32,110 nt of DNA from an uncultured Clostridia bacterium. Lineage in GTDB: Bacteria > Bacillota > Clostridia > Oscillospirales > CAG-272. The translations under genes and the position numbers were made by a program. Each line of letters starts with the position of its first letter. The stretch's first letter is position 1. The notes under the pieces were generated by a model. That model was not told where the DNA came from. It made no database searches and was given only the letters and a program-made list of their open reading frames with translations. The stretch spans positions 1 to 32,110 of the forward strand of contig CANQWE010000019.1 in the NCBI GenBank assembly GCA_947627475.1. The letters run 5' to 3'. This document shows positions 9,499 to 18,928 of this stretch, one piece after another.

Positions 9499-11595
9499 AT
9501 GAAGAAAACGATTTCGTGCCTCCTTGTGATCTTGATGATGGCTTCTATGATCCTGTGCACAGCCCCTGGCAGTCACGCGGCAGACGATCCCACCGCTTCT
9601 TATGTTCCCCAGAAAGCGGAACATGAAGACAGCGGGATTTCTCTGTGGTTTGACTACAGCAGCAAAAAAGTCAGCAGTTCCAATACCCAAAGCAGCGGGT
9701 TGGATACCTTTGCTGCCTATATGGCCAAGAATGAAATAGAAAATATCCAGTTTGTCCTGTACGCTGAAGAGGGCCGCGCAGATATGGACGCCCAGATCCA
9801 GCCCTTTACCAATGAAAGTGGAGATACCATTGACAGTGAACTGTTTATTCAGTACTATCATGACTGTGGGGAAAATGGGATGGTGCCGGATGCCATTCCC
9901 CCCCTTGCGGCATACGGTGCTTTTGATTTGCCTGCAGGCAAGTCCCAGGCTTTTCTGATTAAGCTGAAAACGGCGGCAGACACCCCTGCAGGCTGGTATT
10001 CCGCCGATCTCACCGTTCGAAACAGCCAAGGGCAGGAAGTGAAAGTGGCAACGGTTTTTGCATATGTATGGGACTTTGCCCTGTCGGAGGAAACTGCCTG
10101 TGCCACCAGCATCAATTTGGACAGGGGATATCTGCTGCGGGCCCATAAAGGAACAACCCTTTCTGATACAGAACTGTACAAAGTATATTACGATTACATG
10201 CTGGAAAACCGGGTTTGCGCGTATAATCTGCCGTATGATCTGTACGAAACAGAGGCGCTGGAATATATGGACAATCCCAGAGTCACCTCATATCAATACG
10301 CTGCAAATAACGCATCCATGATGCAGATTCTCTTTATGATGGTTTTCAATGATCCGGAAATGGGGCCTTCCCGCTTTGATAAAGCATATTATTTCAGCAA
10401 TATTGTAGACGCGGCAAAGCCCGCCGATCTGGAAGCGCTGCGGGCGCACTATGATAAAATAGCAGAAAGTGTTTCCTCCTATACCCCAGATTATGCAAAA
10501 GTTCCCTTCTGGTTTATTTCTACATATATCAACGATATTGATTACCCGACCTCGGAAGGAGAGGTTATTGACCAGATCCAATACTACAGTGACTTCGTCA
10601 ATCTGTGGTGCTCCAAAACCTTTGCCTTTACCGGCAAGGAAGAGCTGTCCGTTCCCGGAGCAAAGGTCCTGCAGCCGGAAAAATGGGATAGTGTGTACGG
10701 CACCTTCCAGGAAAGAATGGCTGCAAAAAGGGAGGCCGGTCAAAAGGTTTGGTGGTTTATCTCCTGGGATGTAGAGGCGCCGTATATCAACTACTATATG
10801 CAAACAGACGGTACTGCTCAGCGCCTCCTTTTCTGGCAGCAATTTGACCACAATGTAGAAGGGTTTCTATACAATTTTGTAAACTTCTGGATCGCAGACA
10901 CAGAGGATCCCTACGAAAACAACGTATCCAACGCGGCTTATCCCAATGCGCACGGAGAGTCCATTCTTCTGTATCCTGGTACAAAGTACGGCATCGACGG
11001 CCCTGTAGGCAGCCTTCGAATGGAAGCGATGCGGGATGGCATCGAAGACTACCAAATGCTTACCATGCTGCGGGATTACAAAGATTCTGCAGCCACAGAT
11101 GCCCTGATCGATCAGCTCACCACTGGAATGGTGCATTATTCTACAGATGCAGAAAAATATAATACCGTTCGCAGAGCTTTGGGAGAAGCAGTTGAAGCTG
11201 CCGCACGGACAGAAAACTGCCCCCACGATTATACCTGCGTCACTGTGCCTGCAACCTGTACTGCACCCGGCAGCAATACTTATACCTGCAGCTTGTGCGG
11301 TGATACCTATACGGAAGAACTCCCTATAATCGCACATACCTTTGAAAACGGCGTGTGTACCCAGTGCGGTGCACCGGATCCCAGTGTTACGCCCAGCTTT
11401 AAAAAGGGAGACGTGGACGGAGACGGGGAGATCACCATCCGGGATGTGGGCATTCTACGCCTGTATCTGGCAGATAAATATACCTTGGATGTCCTAGGCA
11501 GTCTGGCCGGAGATACAGATGGAGACGGGGAGATTACCATCCGGGATGTGGGGACCCTGCGCCTGTATCTGGCAGATAAAATTGCTTTAGACTAA
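9499..11595 (+). CDS. Secreted DUF4091 (GH123-like) protein with C-terminal dockerin-like module
   Basis: Signal peptide MKKTISCLLVILMMASMILCTAPGSHA; DUF4091-like region (...FYNFVNFW..., GPVGSLRMEAMRDGIEDYQMLTMLRDY); Cys-rich linker HDYTCVTVPATCTAPGSNTYTCSLCGDTYTEELPIIAHTF; two GDxDGDGEITIRDVGxLRLYLADK dockerin type I repeats. Confidence 0.85.
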   Translation: MKKTISCLLVILMMASMILCTAPGSHAADDPTASYVPQKAEHEDSGISLWFDYSSKKVSSSNTQSSGLDTFAAYMAKNEIENIQFVLYAEEGRADMDAQIQPFTNESGDTIDSELFIQYYHDCGENGMVPDAIPPLAAYGAFDLPAGKSQAFLIKLKTAADTPAGWYSADLTVRNSQGQEVKVATVFAYVWDFALSEETACATSINLDRGYLLRAHKGTTLSDTELYKVYYDYMLENRVCAYNLPYDLYETEALEYMDNPRVTSYQYAANNASMMQILFMMVFNDPEMGPSRFDKAYYFSNIVDAAKPADLEALRAHYDKIAESVSSYTPDYAKVPFWFISTYINDIDYPTSEGEVIDQIQYYSDFVNLWCSKTFAFTGKEELSVPGAKVLQPEKWDSVYGTFQERMAAKREAGQKVWWFISWDVEAPYINYYMQTDGTAQRLLFWQQFDHNVEGFLYNFVNFWIADTEDPYENNVSNAAYPNAHGESILLYPGTKYGIDGPVGSLRMEAMRDGIEDYQMLTMLRDYKDSAATDALIDQLTTGMVHYSTDAEKYNTVRRALGEAVEAAARTENCPHDYTCVTVPATCTAPGSNTYTCSLCGDTYTEELPIIAHTFENGVCTQCGAPDPSVTPSFKKGDVDGDGEITIRDVGILRLYLADKYTLDVLGSLAGDTDGDGEITIRDVGTLRLYLADKIALD
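11416..11580 (+). repeat. Tandem dockerin half-repeats, nearly identical at DNA level
   Basis: GACGGAGACGGGGAGATCACCATCCGGGATGTGGG...CGCCTGTATCTGGCAGATAAA (from ~11416) recurs from ~11518 with few substitutions. Confidence 0.9.
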
Positions 11596-11596
11596 T

Positions 11597-11635
11597 AAAA
11601 AAGCAGCGCTGTGCTATGTATGGCGCTGCTTTTTT
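11597..11635 (+). terminator. Rho-independent terminator
   Basis: AAAAAAGCAGCGC-tgtgctatgtatg-GCGCTGCTTTTTT. Confidence 0.88.
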
Positions 11636-11655
11636 ATGATTTTTTCAAAAAACTA

Positions 11656-11684
11656 TTGCAATTTTTGAAGAATTATGCTATACT
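11656..11684 (+). promoter_or_regulatory. Promoter of tRNA-Glu
   Basis: TTGCAA (11656-11661) N17 TATACT (11679-11684), 18 nt before the tRNA. Confidence 0.75.
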
Positions 11685-11701
11685 TTTTGATGCTGATACG
11701 C

Positions 11702-11776
11702 GGCCCGTTGGTCAAGCGGCTAAGACACCGCCCTCTCACGGCGGAAACGGGGGTTCGATTCCCCCACGGGTCACCA
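11702..11776 (+). tRNA. tRNA-Glu (anticodon CTC)
   Basis: GGCCCGT/ACGGGTC acceptor stem, anticodon stem CCGCC-CTCTCAC-GGCGG giving CTC, T-arm CGGGGGTTCGATTCCCCC, encoded CCA. Confidence 0.95.
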
Positions 11777-11809
11777 ATCCTGAAAGCTTTGGCTTTCGGG
11801 ATTTTTTTG
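11777..11809 (+). terminator. Terminator downstream of tRNA-Glu
   Basis: ATCCTGAAAGC-TTTG-GCTTTCGGGATTTTTTT. Confidence 0.9.
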
Positions 11810-11838
11810 TATAGAAACGGGAAATCCCTGGGGATTCC

Positions 11839-11867
11839 TTGACAAACATATATAAATATGGTAGCAT
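11839..11867 (+). promoter_or_regulatory. Promoter of the lipoprotein gene
   Basis: TTGACA (11839-11844) N17 TAGCAT (11862-11867). Confidence 0.55.
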
Positions 11868-11909
11868 TTTGTAAATAATATTTTTGTTAAGTAGCAAAGG
11901 AGAAGGCCT

Positions 11910-12722
11910 ATGAAAAGCACCCGGAAAATTGCAGCATGGCTTTTAATCGCTGCCCTCATAACAGGCGTCCTTGCCAGCTGCTCTAAAGATGAAGACAAGC
12001 CTGATGCAGAATCTACTAAGCCGGAAACCACAGAAGAAGTGCAGACAACGGCCTTGGAAGAGACCACAGAATTTGAGCCTGGACAAACACGACCCACGGC
12101 AGATTCGAACTCTCAGCTAGAATACGAGATCAGTTATACCCAAGTACATCTTTATGAAATAAGCAGCGGATCCGTATGGATGCAGGCAATTGCCGAAATA
12201 AAAAATACAGGAGAAACAAATTTGAGTATGGACACCGCTACATTCCTTGTCAAGGACAGTACCGGAGAAACCATCGCCAACAAGGGCAACGTCCTTTCCT
12301 ATCCCAGAATACTTTCTGCGGGAGAAAAAGGATATTTCTATATGGAAGCGCCCCTTTCCGGTGTTGATGTAAACACACAGCTCACCCTGGAACCCCAAGT
12401 GGAAATTTCAAAAACGTCTGTAGTGAAGCATACCTTTGAAGCAACAGACACAAAACTCTCCACCAATGCCCTGGGAGATTTGACCGTCACAGGAAAAATT
12501 CATAACACCACTGACAAAACCTATGAAACCATATATACAGCCACGATCCTGTATGATGAAAAGGATCTTCCTATCGGGTTGATTCCCTCCAGTGCGTCTT
12601 ATTCCCTTGTATCCGGAGAGACGGCAGAACTTGCAGATGCAGCGTTTGCCCTGCCGGATACGGTCGATGAAGACGCTGTTGCGAGCTTTACTGTGTTGGC
12701 TTACGCAATTTCATTTACGTAA
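11910..12722 (+). CDS. Putative lipoprotein, FxLYD/immunoglobulin-like extracellular domains
   Basis: Signal and lipobox MKSTRKIAAWLLIAALITGVLASCSKDE, Thr/Glu-rich linker, then two beta-rich domains (WMQAIAEIKNTGETNLSM..., LTVTGKIHNTTDKTYETIYTATILYDEKDLPIG...). RBS AAAGGAG. Confidence 0.75.
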   Translation: MKSTRKIAAWLLIAALITGVLASCSKDEDKPDAESTKPETTEEVQTTALEETTEFEPGQTRPTADSNSQLEYEISYTQVHLYEISSGSVWMQAIAEIKNTGETNLSMDTATFLVKDSTGETIANKGNVLSYPRILSAGEKGYFYMEAPLSGVDVNTQLTLEPQVEISKTSVVKHTFEATDTKLSTNALGDLTVTGKIHNTTDKTYETIYTATILYDEKDLPIGLIPSSASYSLVSGETAELADAAFALPDTVDEDAVASFTVLAYAISFT

Positions 12723-12730
12723 TAAAATAC

Positions 12731-12772
12731 AAAATAGTCTGCTGGAAATAAATTTCCAGCAGACTATTTATT
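12731..12772 (+). terminator. Rho-independent terminator
   Basis: AAATAGTCTGCTGGAAATAAATTTCCAGCAGACTATTTATTT inverted repeat. Confidence 0.85.
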
Positions 12773-12816
12773 TATATCTTTTCAGGCACAAAGTTTCATT
12801 TTTTTACAATCTTCTA

Positions 12817-12845
12817 TTTACATTTCAGACAAATTCTGCTATACT
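12817..12845 (+). promoter_or_regulatory. Promoter of pyrR-uraA
   Basis: TTTACA (12817-12822) N17 TATACT (12840-12845). Confidence 0.7.
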
Positions 12846-12896
12846 TTGTTTAGTATTTGTCAATATATAAAAGAACGCATAGGTGAAATTTTTAAG

Positions 12897-12963
12897 CGGC
12901 TCCGTGAAGCCGGTAAGATTTACAGCCAGTGCTGCAGTCTTGCCGCGCGCAAGACTTTTTTTA
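12897..12963 (+). promoter_or_regulatory. PyrR-binding attenuator leader
   Basis: Hairpin CGGCT-CCGTGA-AGCCG whose hexaloop fits the PyrR loop pattern CNGNGA, followed by terminator AGTCTTGC-CGCGC-GCAAGACTTTTTTT (12936-12963) upstream of pyrR. Confidence 0.8.
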
Positions 12964-12988
12964 TGGAAAGAACAGGAATGGGCATAAA

Positions 12989-13528
12989 GTGAATTTGAAA
13001 GCAATTTTAATGGATGAAGCGGCTATGATGCGCAGCCTGGCCAGAATCACCCACGAAATTATCGAGCGCAACCGTGGATGCGACGACCTTTGTCTGATTG
13101 GAATCAAACGTAGGGGCGTTCCCCTCTCCGCTGTACTGGCCGCAAATATGCAGAAATTCGAAGGTGCAGCCGTACCGGCCGGTTATGTAGATATTACACG
13201 TTACAGAGATGATCTGACACAGGTCTGCGCGGTACCGACGGCGGCGGACAGTCTTTATCCCGTGGATGTTACAGGAAAAACAGTGGTGCTGGTAGACGAT
13301 GTGATCTATACAGGCCGCACCGCGCGGGCCGCCATCGAGGCCGTTTTTACAGCAGGCCGCCCCAAAAACATCCAGCTTGCAGTGCTTATCGACCGGGGGC
13401 ACCGGGAGCTTCCCATCAAACCGGACTTTGTAGGAAAAAATGTGCCCACTGCCCACGATGAAATCATCCAGGTGATGGTACAGGAAACCGATGGAATATG
13501 GCAGGTTTGCCTTGGCAAGGCAGAGTAA
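12989..13528 (+). CDS. pyrR: Bifunctional pyrimidine operon attenuator / uracil phosphoribosyltransferase
   Basis: GTG start, MNLKAILMDEAAMMRSLARITHEIIERNRG...LIGIKRRGVPLSAVLA...VVLVDDVIYTGRTARAAIEAV...RPKNIQLAVLIDRGHRELPIKPDFVGKNVPT. Confidence 0.95.
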   Translation: MNLKAILMDEAAMMRSLARITHEIIERNRGCDDLCLIGIKRRGVPLSAVLAANMQKFEGAAVPAGYVDITRYRDDLTQVCAVPTAADSLYPVDVTGKTVVLVDDVIYTGRTARAAIEAVFTAGRPKNIQLAVLIDRGHRELPIKPDFVGKNVPTAHDEIIQVMVQETDGIWQVCLGKAE

Positions 13529-13600
13529 AATAGGTTGATGTGCGGCTGCAGCCGCTTTCAATAGAATCTGTGCCGCTATGCGGCAAGAACGGAGTGTTTT

Positions 13601-14974
13601 ATGAAACTGATTTACAACATGCAGGACAAGCCCCGAACCGGGCAGCTGATTATTTTCTCCCTGCAGCAGCTGCTGGCAATCATGACCGCTACGCTGGTGG
13701 TTCCGGTGATCGTAGGAAACGGTATGAGCACCGGCGCGGCACTGTTCGGCGCGGGTGTTGGCACCCTTGTGTATATCCTCTTTACCAAAAGAAGAAGTCC
13801 TGTATTTTTGGGTTCCTCCTTCGCGTTCATTGGACCTATGTCCACTGCTTTCGCAGGGGCGGTCGCCATGTCCTCTCTCGAGCTTGGGTACCTTGGACTG
13901 ATCATTGGCGCGATCTTCGCAGGACTGGTTTACGTGGTTATTGCAATTGTAGTAAAATTTGCAGGGGTTAAATGGGTATCCAAACTGATGCCCGCAGTCG
14001 TTATCGGCCCTACCGTAGCGCTTATCGGACTGTCTCTTGCAGGCAACGCGGTGGGAGACCTAACAAAGGGAAATGTGCTGGGAGCAGACGGCCTTCCCGC
14101 AGCATCCCCTCTGATTGCCATCCTTTGCGGTCTGGTCACCTTGATTGTAACCATCCTTTGCTCTACTTATGGCAAAAAGAATGTAAAAATGATTCCCTTT
14201 ATCATCGGCATCCTGTCCGGTTATGCCTTTGCCGCTGTCTTGACCATTATCGGCAATGCGGCTGATCTGGATGTACTGAAGGTGATCGACTTTTCTGTGT
14301 TCAACCGTCTGCTTGTAGATGGGAAGGTTGCGCTGGGAACCTTTTTTGCCGTACCGGACTTTACCTTTCTTACAGCAGTGAAGGGATTTGAAAGTCTGGA
14401 TGTTCAGTATCTGGGCACAGTTGCTGTAGCCTACATTCCCGTTGCGTTCGTGGTGTTTGCAGAGCACCTGGCTGACCACAAAAACATCTCCTCCATTATT
14501 GAAAAGGATCTTCTGGAAGATCCGGGGCTTCATAGAACACTGCTGGGAGACGGTGTTGGTTCTATGGTAGGCGCTGTTTTCGGCGGTTGCCCAAATACCA
14601 CCTATGGCGAATCTGTCGCTTGTGTTGCCATTACAAGAAATGCTTCTATCTATACCATCATCGGCGCAGCAGTAGGTGCTATCATCGCTTCTTTCATCAA
14701 TCCCTTTATTGTGTTTGTCAACTCCATTCCTTCCTGTGTAATGGGCGGCGTTTGTATGGCCCTGTACGGATTTATTGCAGTAAGCGGCCTCAAAATGATT
14801 CAGAAGGTAGACCTGGAAGAAAACAGAAACTTGTTTGTTGTATCTGTAATCTTGATTTCGGGGATCGGCGGTCTGACGGTGACCTTTGGCAAGGTAACCC
14901 TCACATCTGTTGCCTGCGCTCTGATCCTGGGAATTCTTACCAATGTAATTCTCGGAAAAAAGAAAGAACAATAA
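13601..14974 (+). CDS. uraA: Uracil permease (NCS2 family)
   Basis: 457 aa polytopic; FAEHLADHKNISSII, LLGDGVGSMVGAVFGGCPNTTYGESVACVAITRNAS; adjacent to pyrR. Confidence 0.95.
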   Translation: MKLIYNMQDKPRTGQLIIFSLQQLLAIMTATLVVPVIVGNGMSTGAALFGAGVGTLVYILFTKRRSPVFLGSSFAFIGPMSTAFAGAVAMSSLELGYLGLIIGAIFAGLVYVVIAIVVKFAGVKWVSKLMPAVVIGPTVALIGLSLAGNAVGDLTKGNVLGADGLPAASPLIAILCGLVTLIVTILCSTYGKKNVKMIPFIIGILSGYAFAAVLTIIGNAADLDVLKVIDFSVFNRLLVDGKVALGTFFAVPDFTFLTAVKGFESLDVQYLGTVAVAYIPVAFVVFAEHLADHKNISSIIEKDLLEDPGLHRTLLGDGVGSMVGAVFGGCPNTTYGESVACVAITRNASIYTIIGAAVGAIIASFINPFIVFVNSIPSCVMGGVCMALYGFIAVSGLKMIQKVDLEENRNLFVVSVILISGIGGLTVTFGKVTLTSVACALILGILTNVILGKKKEQ

Positions 14975-14994
14975 AATTTTATATTCTTCCTGCA

Positions 14995-15030
14995 AAAGAG
15001 AACCTTTGCCACAGGCAAGGGTTCTCTTTC
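14995..15030 (+). terminator. Rho-independent terminator
   Basis: AAAGAGAACCTTTGCC-aca-GGCAAGGGTTCTCTTT followed by CTCTTTT. Confidence 0.85.
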
Positions 15031-15069
15031 TCTTTTATCCCGAATATAGTAAAGGGACGGAGGAAAAGC

Positions 15070-15120
15070 ATGAAGCCGCTCCCTGCGGCCTGCTTATACA
15101 TATATGAAACAGACAAGTAA
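15070..15120 (+). CDS. Possible 16-aa leader peptide (uORF) overlapping the flippase start
   Basis: ATG 15070 behind GGGACGGAGGAAAAGC; MKPLPAACLYIYETDK-stop; flippase ATG 15104 lies inside it in another frame. Confidence 0.35.
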   Translation: MKPLPAACLYIYETDK

Positions 15121-16684
15121 ATCCCAAAAATATTTTATGAATGCCATTCTGCTGTCCGCTGTAACAGTGGGACTACGTGCCATCGGCGTGAGCTTCAACG
15201 CTTTTGTGGCAAAAAAAATAGGGTCTCAAGCGCTGGGGCTGTTTACCCTTGTGATGAGCGTATATTCCTTAGCAATTACCCTGGCGGTGTCCGGCGTCAA
15301 TTTGGCCGCTGTGCGCATGACGTCAGAACGACTGGCCCGGTGCGAACAAAAGGGCATCGGGGGAAAGGCGCTGCGCCAGGCACTGCGCCAGGAGCTGGCC
15401 GGTTGTATCGGGTACAGCTTATTCTTCGGTCTTTTCGCCGGTATGTTGCTGTTTACCCTGTCTGGTATTTTAGGTACCTATGTTTTGGGGGATATCCGCA
15501 CAATTCCCTCTCTGCGCCTGCTTAGCATAGGACTTGTCCCTATCTCCCTGTCCTCTGCCCTTGCCGGATATTTTACAGGACTACGCAAAGTATACAAAAA
15601 TGCAGCTATTTCTATCTGCGAGCAGTTTGTGCAAATCGCGCTGGTATCTGCCGGTCTGGTAATCATTGCCCCAAGGGGTATCGAATATGCTTGCCTTGCC
15701 GTAGTGGCAGGTGCGGCGATCTCCGAAATTGCTTCTCTGATTCTTGCCGTCCTGCTTTATATAACAGACCGGGGTGTGAAAATACGTTCCAATGAAAGCG
15801 TAGCCTCCCCTCCATATAAGAGACGCTCCGGAGCCTTGTCCCGGGCTGCTGCCATTGCGTTTCCGGTAGCGGCCGGCTCTTATGTCCGTCAGGGACTGCT
15901 GTGTGCGGAGCATCTTGCTATCCCCTCCGGACTGCGCAAAAGCGGCGCGAATCCCGATGGCGCCCTGGCCTCCTATGGCGTACTTCATGGAATGGCTTTC
16001 CCCCTCATATTTTTTCCCTCTTCGGTAATCAGCGCTTTTGCCTCCCTGCTGGTGCCGGAACTGTCAGAATGTCTGGCCACCAACAACGAAATCCGGGCAC
16101 GGGAAATCGGCATTAAGGTAGTGCGGGTCAGCCTGTGGTTTTCCATGGGAGTGGCCGGAATTTTTCTGGCTTTTTCTCATGCTCTGGGTATGGGGGTATA
16201 CGACAGCAGCGAGGCAGGGCGTTATATCGCCGCCTTTGCACCCCTGGTACCGCTGATGTATCTGGATACCTCCGTAGACTCCATTTTAAAGGGGCTGGGG
16301 CAACAGGTATACTGTATGAAGGTAAATATACTGGATGCAGGCCTCAGCCTCATTCTGGTCCTTACACTGGTTCCACGGTTCGGCATATGGGGATACGTGG
16401 CATGTGTTTATATCACAGAAACGGTTAACGCCGCCCTCAGTATCAGCCGAATGTTGGCTGTGACAAAAATCCGCTTTTTGCTTCGCTGGGTCGCCGTACC
16501 GGGCCTGTCCGCCCTGGCAGCCTGCAGCGGCGTTCGCCTGCTTACATCCTTTCTGCATACCTCCCTGCCAATGCCCCTGCAAATCGGCCTTACCATCCTG
16601 ATATATGTCATTTTATTGATTCTTTCCCGCTCCATTACCCGCCTCGATATCCAGTATGCGAAAAAAATGCTGCTTCGTACTTGA
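15104..16684 (+). CDS. Polysaccharide/lipid flippase, SpoVB-like (MOP/MVF superfamily)
   Basis: 526 aa polytopic; MNAILLSAVTVGLRAIGVSFNAFVAKKIGSQALGLFTLVMSVYSLAITLAVSGVNLAAVRMTSE...FPLIFFPSSVISAFASLLVPELSE. Confidence 0.88.
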   Translation: MKQTSKSQKYFMNAILLSAVTVGLRAIGVSFNAFVAKKIGSQALGLFTLVMSVYSLAITLAVSGVNLAAVRMTSERLARCEQKGIGGKALRQALRQELAGCIGYSLFFGLFAGMLLFTLSGILGTYVLGDIRTIPSLRLLSIGLVPISLSSALAGYFTGLRKVYKNAAISICEQFVQIALVSAGLVIIAPRGIEYACLAVVAGAAISEIASLILAVLLYITDRGVKIRSNESVASPPYKRRSGALSRAAAIAFPVAAGSYVRQGLLCAEHLAIPSGLRKSGANPDGALASYGVLHGMAFPLIFFPSSVISAFASLLVPELSECLATNNEIRAREIGIKVVRVSLWFSMGVAGIFLAFSHALGMGVYDSSEAGRYIAAFAPLVPLMYLDTSVDSILKGLGQQVYCMKVNILDAGLSLILVLTLVPRFGIWGYVACVYITETVNAALSISRMLAVTKIRFLLRWVAVPGLSALAACSGVRLLTSFLHTSLPMPLQIGLTILIYVILLILSRSITRLDIQYAKKMLLRT

Positions 16685-16708
16685 CTTTGCTGACTGCTAT
16701 GATAAAAT
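16681..16708 (+). promoter_or_regulatory. Putative promoter of the GH3 gene, -35 overlapping the flippase stop
   Basis: TTGACT (16681-16686) N16 TAAAAT (16703-16708). Confidence 0.5.
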
Positions 16709-16751
16709 ATAGGTTGATTGTTTAAAATGTGTAGGAAGGACTGCCATACAT

Positions 16752-18881
16752 ATGAAAGAATATCATAACAAGTTTGATCCGTCGCCTTACATGACCAAGG
16801 CGACGGAGATTCTGCAGAAAATGACGCTGCAGGAAAAAATCGGTCAGCTGCATCTTCTGGGAACCGTACGAAATTTAAATGAGGATATGGTGCGTTCCGG
16901 CGCCATCGGCGCATTTTTAAATGTGCCGGATGTGCAGACCGCGAACCGGCTGCAGCGTCTTGCAGTAGAAGAAAGTCGGCTGGGGATCCCGCTGATTATC
17001 GGCCACGATATGGTACATGGAGACAGAACGCTGTTTCCCGTTCCCCTGGCAGGGGCCGCCAGCTGGGATATGGCCCGAATCGAAAATTCCGAACGGATCT
17101 CTGCAATGGAGACCTACGCCGAGGGAATCAACTGGGTATATTCTCCCATGATCGATATTTCCAGAGAACCCCGCTGGGGCAGGATCGCCGAAGGAGCCGG
17201 CGAGGACAAGCTGCTCGGCAGTGCGGTAGCTGCCGCGCGGATACGGGGATTTCAGACCATCAATCCGGAGACTGGATACCCCTATGTAGCCGCTTGCTTC
17301 AAGCATTACTGCGGATACGGCCTCAGTGAAGCGGGCAGAGATTATGAATCCTGTGACATCAGTGAGCGTACGCTGCACGGGGAGTATCTTCCCGTATACA
17401 AAGCAGCAGTAGAGGCAGGCGCTATGACCTGCATGTCCTCGTTCAACTCCTTGAACGGTATTCCCGTAACCGGTTCCCGGTATTATCTCACCCAGCTTCT
17501 GCGGGAGATCTGGGGATTTGCGGGATTTGTGGTTTCCGACTGGACCAGTGTGGAAGAGCTGGTAAATCACCGGGTAGCAAAGGACAAGAAAGACGCGGCG
17601 CGGCTTGCGCTGTTGGCCGGATGCGATATGGATATGCACTCCGGTGCTTATCTGGAAGCATTAGAGGAACTTGCCGACGAAGTGCCGGAAATTTTACCGG
17701 CCATTGACCAAAGCGTACTGCGCATTTTGTGCGTTAAACTTGCTGCAGGTATTTTTGCAAACCCCTACCGGGACGAAGACACCAGCACTGCGTTTCTGAA
17801 AGAGGAGTACCGGGACGCTGCAAGAGACCTTGCCGCCCATTCCATGGTTCTGCTAAAAAATAAAGACAATATACTTCCCCTCAGGCGGGACGGCAAAAAA
17901 TATCTGGTCACCGGTCCCATGGCCGACGCGCAATATGAAGCCATGGGTGTTTGGGGCGGACGGTGCGACCCTGCTACCGTTGTAACAACGCGTATGGCAT
18001 TGGAAAAAGAAGAGGGTATCGAAATCGTTTATCTGGCAGGCTGCGACTTTGAAGGCACCGACCGGGCAAAGTTCAAGGAAGCGGCCCGTTTGGCAGCGGG
18101 ATGCGACGGCATCATTTATGTGTGCGGCGAGCCCTGTCAGTGGGCAGGAGAAGGCGGCGGACGCATTGATATCGATCTGCCGGACATCCAATACGAATAC
18201 TTAAAGCTTCTCAAAGGACTGAAGAAACCCCTTGTCTCCGTACTGCTTACCGCCCGTCCGCTGGCTTGCAGCCGGCTGGATGAAATGTCCGATGCACTGC
18301 TCCTTGGCTGGCATTCCGGTGTAGAAGCAGGGAACGCAGTGCGCCAGCTTCTCATGGGAGACTTGTCCCCCAGCGGCAGGCTGCCGGTTACCTTCCCCAG
18401 AGCAACCGGACAGATCCCCATCTACTACGCAAGTCTTTCCGCCGGCAGGCCCAGAAGTCTCTTTCCCCGCCGGTATCGGGACTGTCCTTCCGATCCCCTT
18501 TATCCTTTCGGATACGGACTCACCTACAGTACGGTGGTATATGATAATATTTCCGTTGAAAATCCAAGTCTGCGTCCGGGAGAAGCACTGCGGGCCAACG
18601 TCACCCTATCCAATACGGGGGATGTACCTGTAGAAGAGGTTGTACAGGTGTATTTCTGCGATGTAGTGTCCTCCATCGCAACACCGGATAAGCTGTTGTG
18701 TGATTTTGAAAAAGTATCCCTGGATCCGGGACAGACCCTGCAGGTTTCCTTCTCTATTCCCTCTGATCGGTTTACATTCCTGAATGAAAAATTGGAGCGG
18801 GTGTTGGAGCCTGGGGACTTCCGTTTGTATATTGGACCTGATTCTACCTGCGAGTCATTTGCATCCTTCACAGTAGAGTAA
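16752..18881 (+). CDS. Glycoside hydrolase family 3 (beta-glucosidase/xylosidase type), no signal peptide
   Basis: GIPLIIGHDMVHGDRTLFPVPLAGAASWD, YSPMIDISREPRWGRIAEGAGEDKLLGS, GFVVSDWTSVEELV nucleophile region, fibronectin-III-like C-terminus. Confidence 0.95.
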   Translation: MKEYHNKFDPSPYMTKATEILQKMTLQEKIGQLHLLGTVRNLNEDMVRSGAIGAFLNVPDVQTANRLQRLAVEESRLGIPLIIGHDMVHGDRTLFPVPLAGAASWDMARIENSERISAMETYAEGINWVYSPMIDISREPRWGRIAEGAGEDKLLGSAVAAARIRGFQTINPETGYPYVAACFKHYCGYGLSEAGRDYESCDISERTLHGEYLPVYKAAVEAGAMTCMSSFNSLNGIPVTGSRYYLTQLLREIWGFAGFVVSDWTSVEELVNHRVAKDKKDAARLALLAGCDMDMHSGAYLEALEELADEVPEILPAIDQSVLRILCVKLAAGIFANPYRDEDTSTAFLKEEYRDAARDLAAHSMVLLKNKDNILPLRRDGKKYLVTGPMADAQYEAMGVWGGRCDPATVVTTRMALEKEEGIEIVYLAGCDFEGTDRAKFKEAARLAAGCDGIIYVCGEPCQWAGEGGGRIDIDLPDIQYEYLKLLKGLKKPLVSVLLTARPLACSRLDEMSDALLLGWHSGVEAGNAVRQLLMGDLSPSGRLPVTFPRATGQIPIYYASLSAGRPRSLFPRRYRDCPSDPLYPFGYGLTYSTVVYDNISVENPSLRPGEALRANVTLSNTGDVPVEEVVQVYFCDVVSSIATPDKLLCDFEKVSLDPGQTLQVSFSIPSDRFTFLNEKLERVLEPGDFRLYIGPDSTCESFASFTVE

Positions 18882-18928
18882 ATTGCTGTCACCATAGCTG
18901 CATGTAGAATTACGCATTATATGACGAC

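Noticed and set aside
13529-13600. Palindromes GCGGCTGCAGCCGC and TGCCGCTATGCGGCA between pyrR and uraA as a second PyrR attenuator
   Set aside because: No CNGNGA loop and no U-tract; too little to support regulation.
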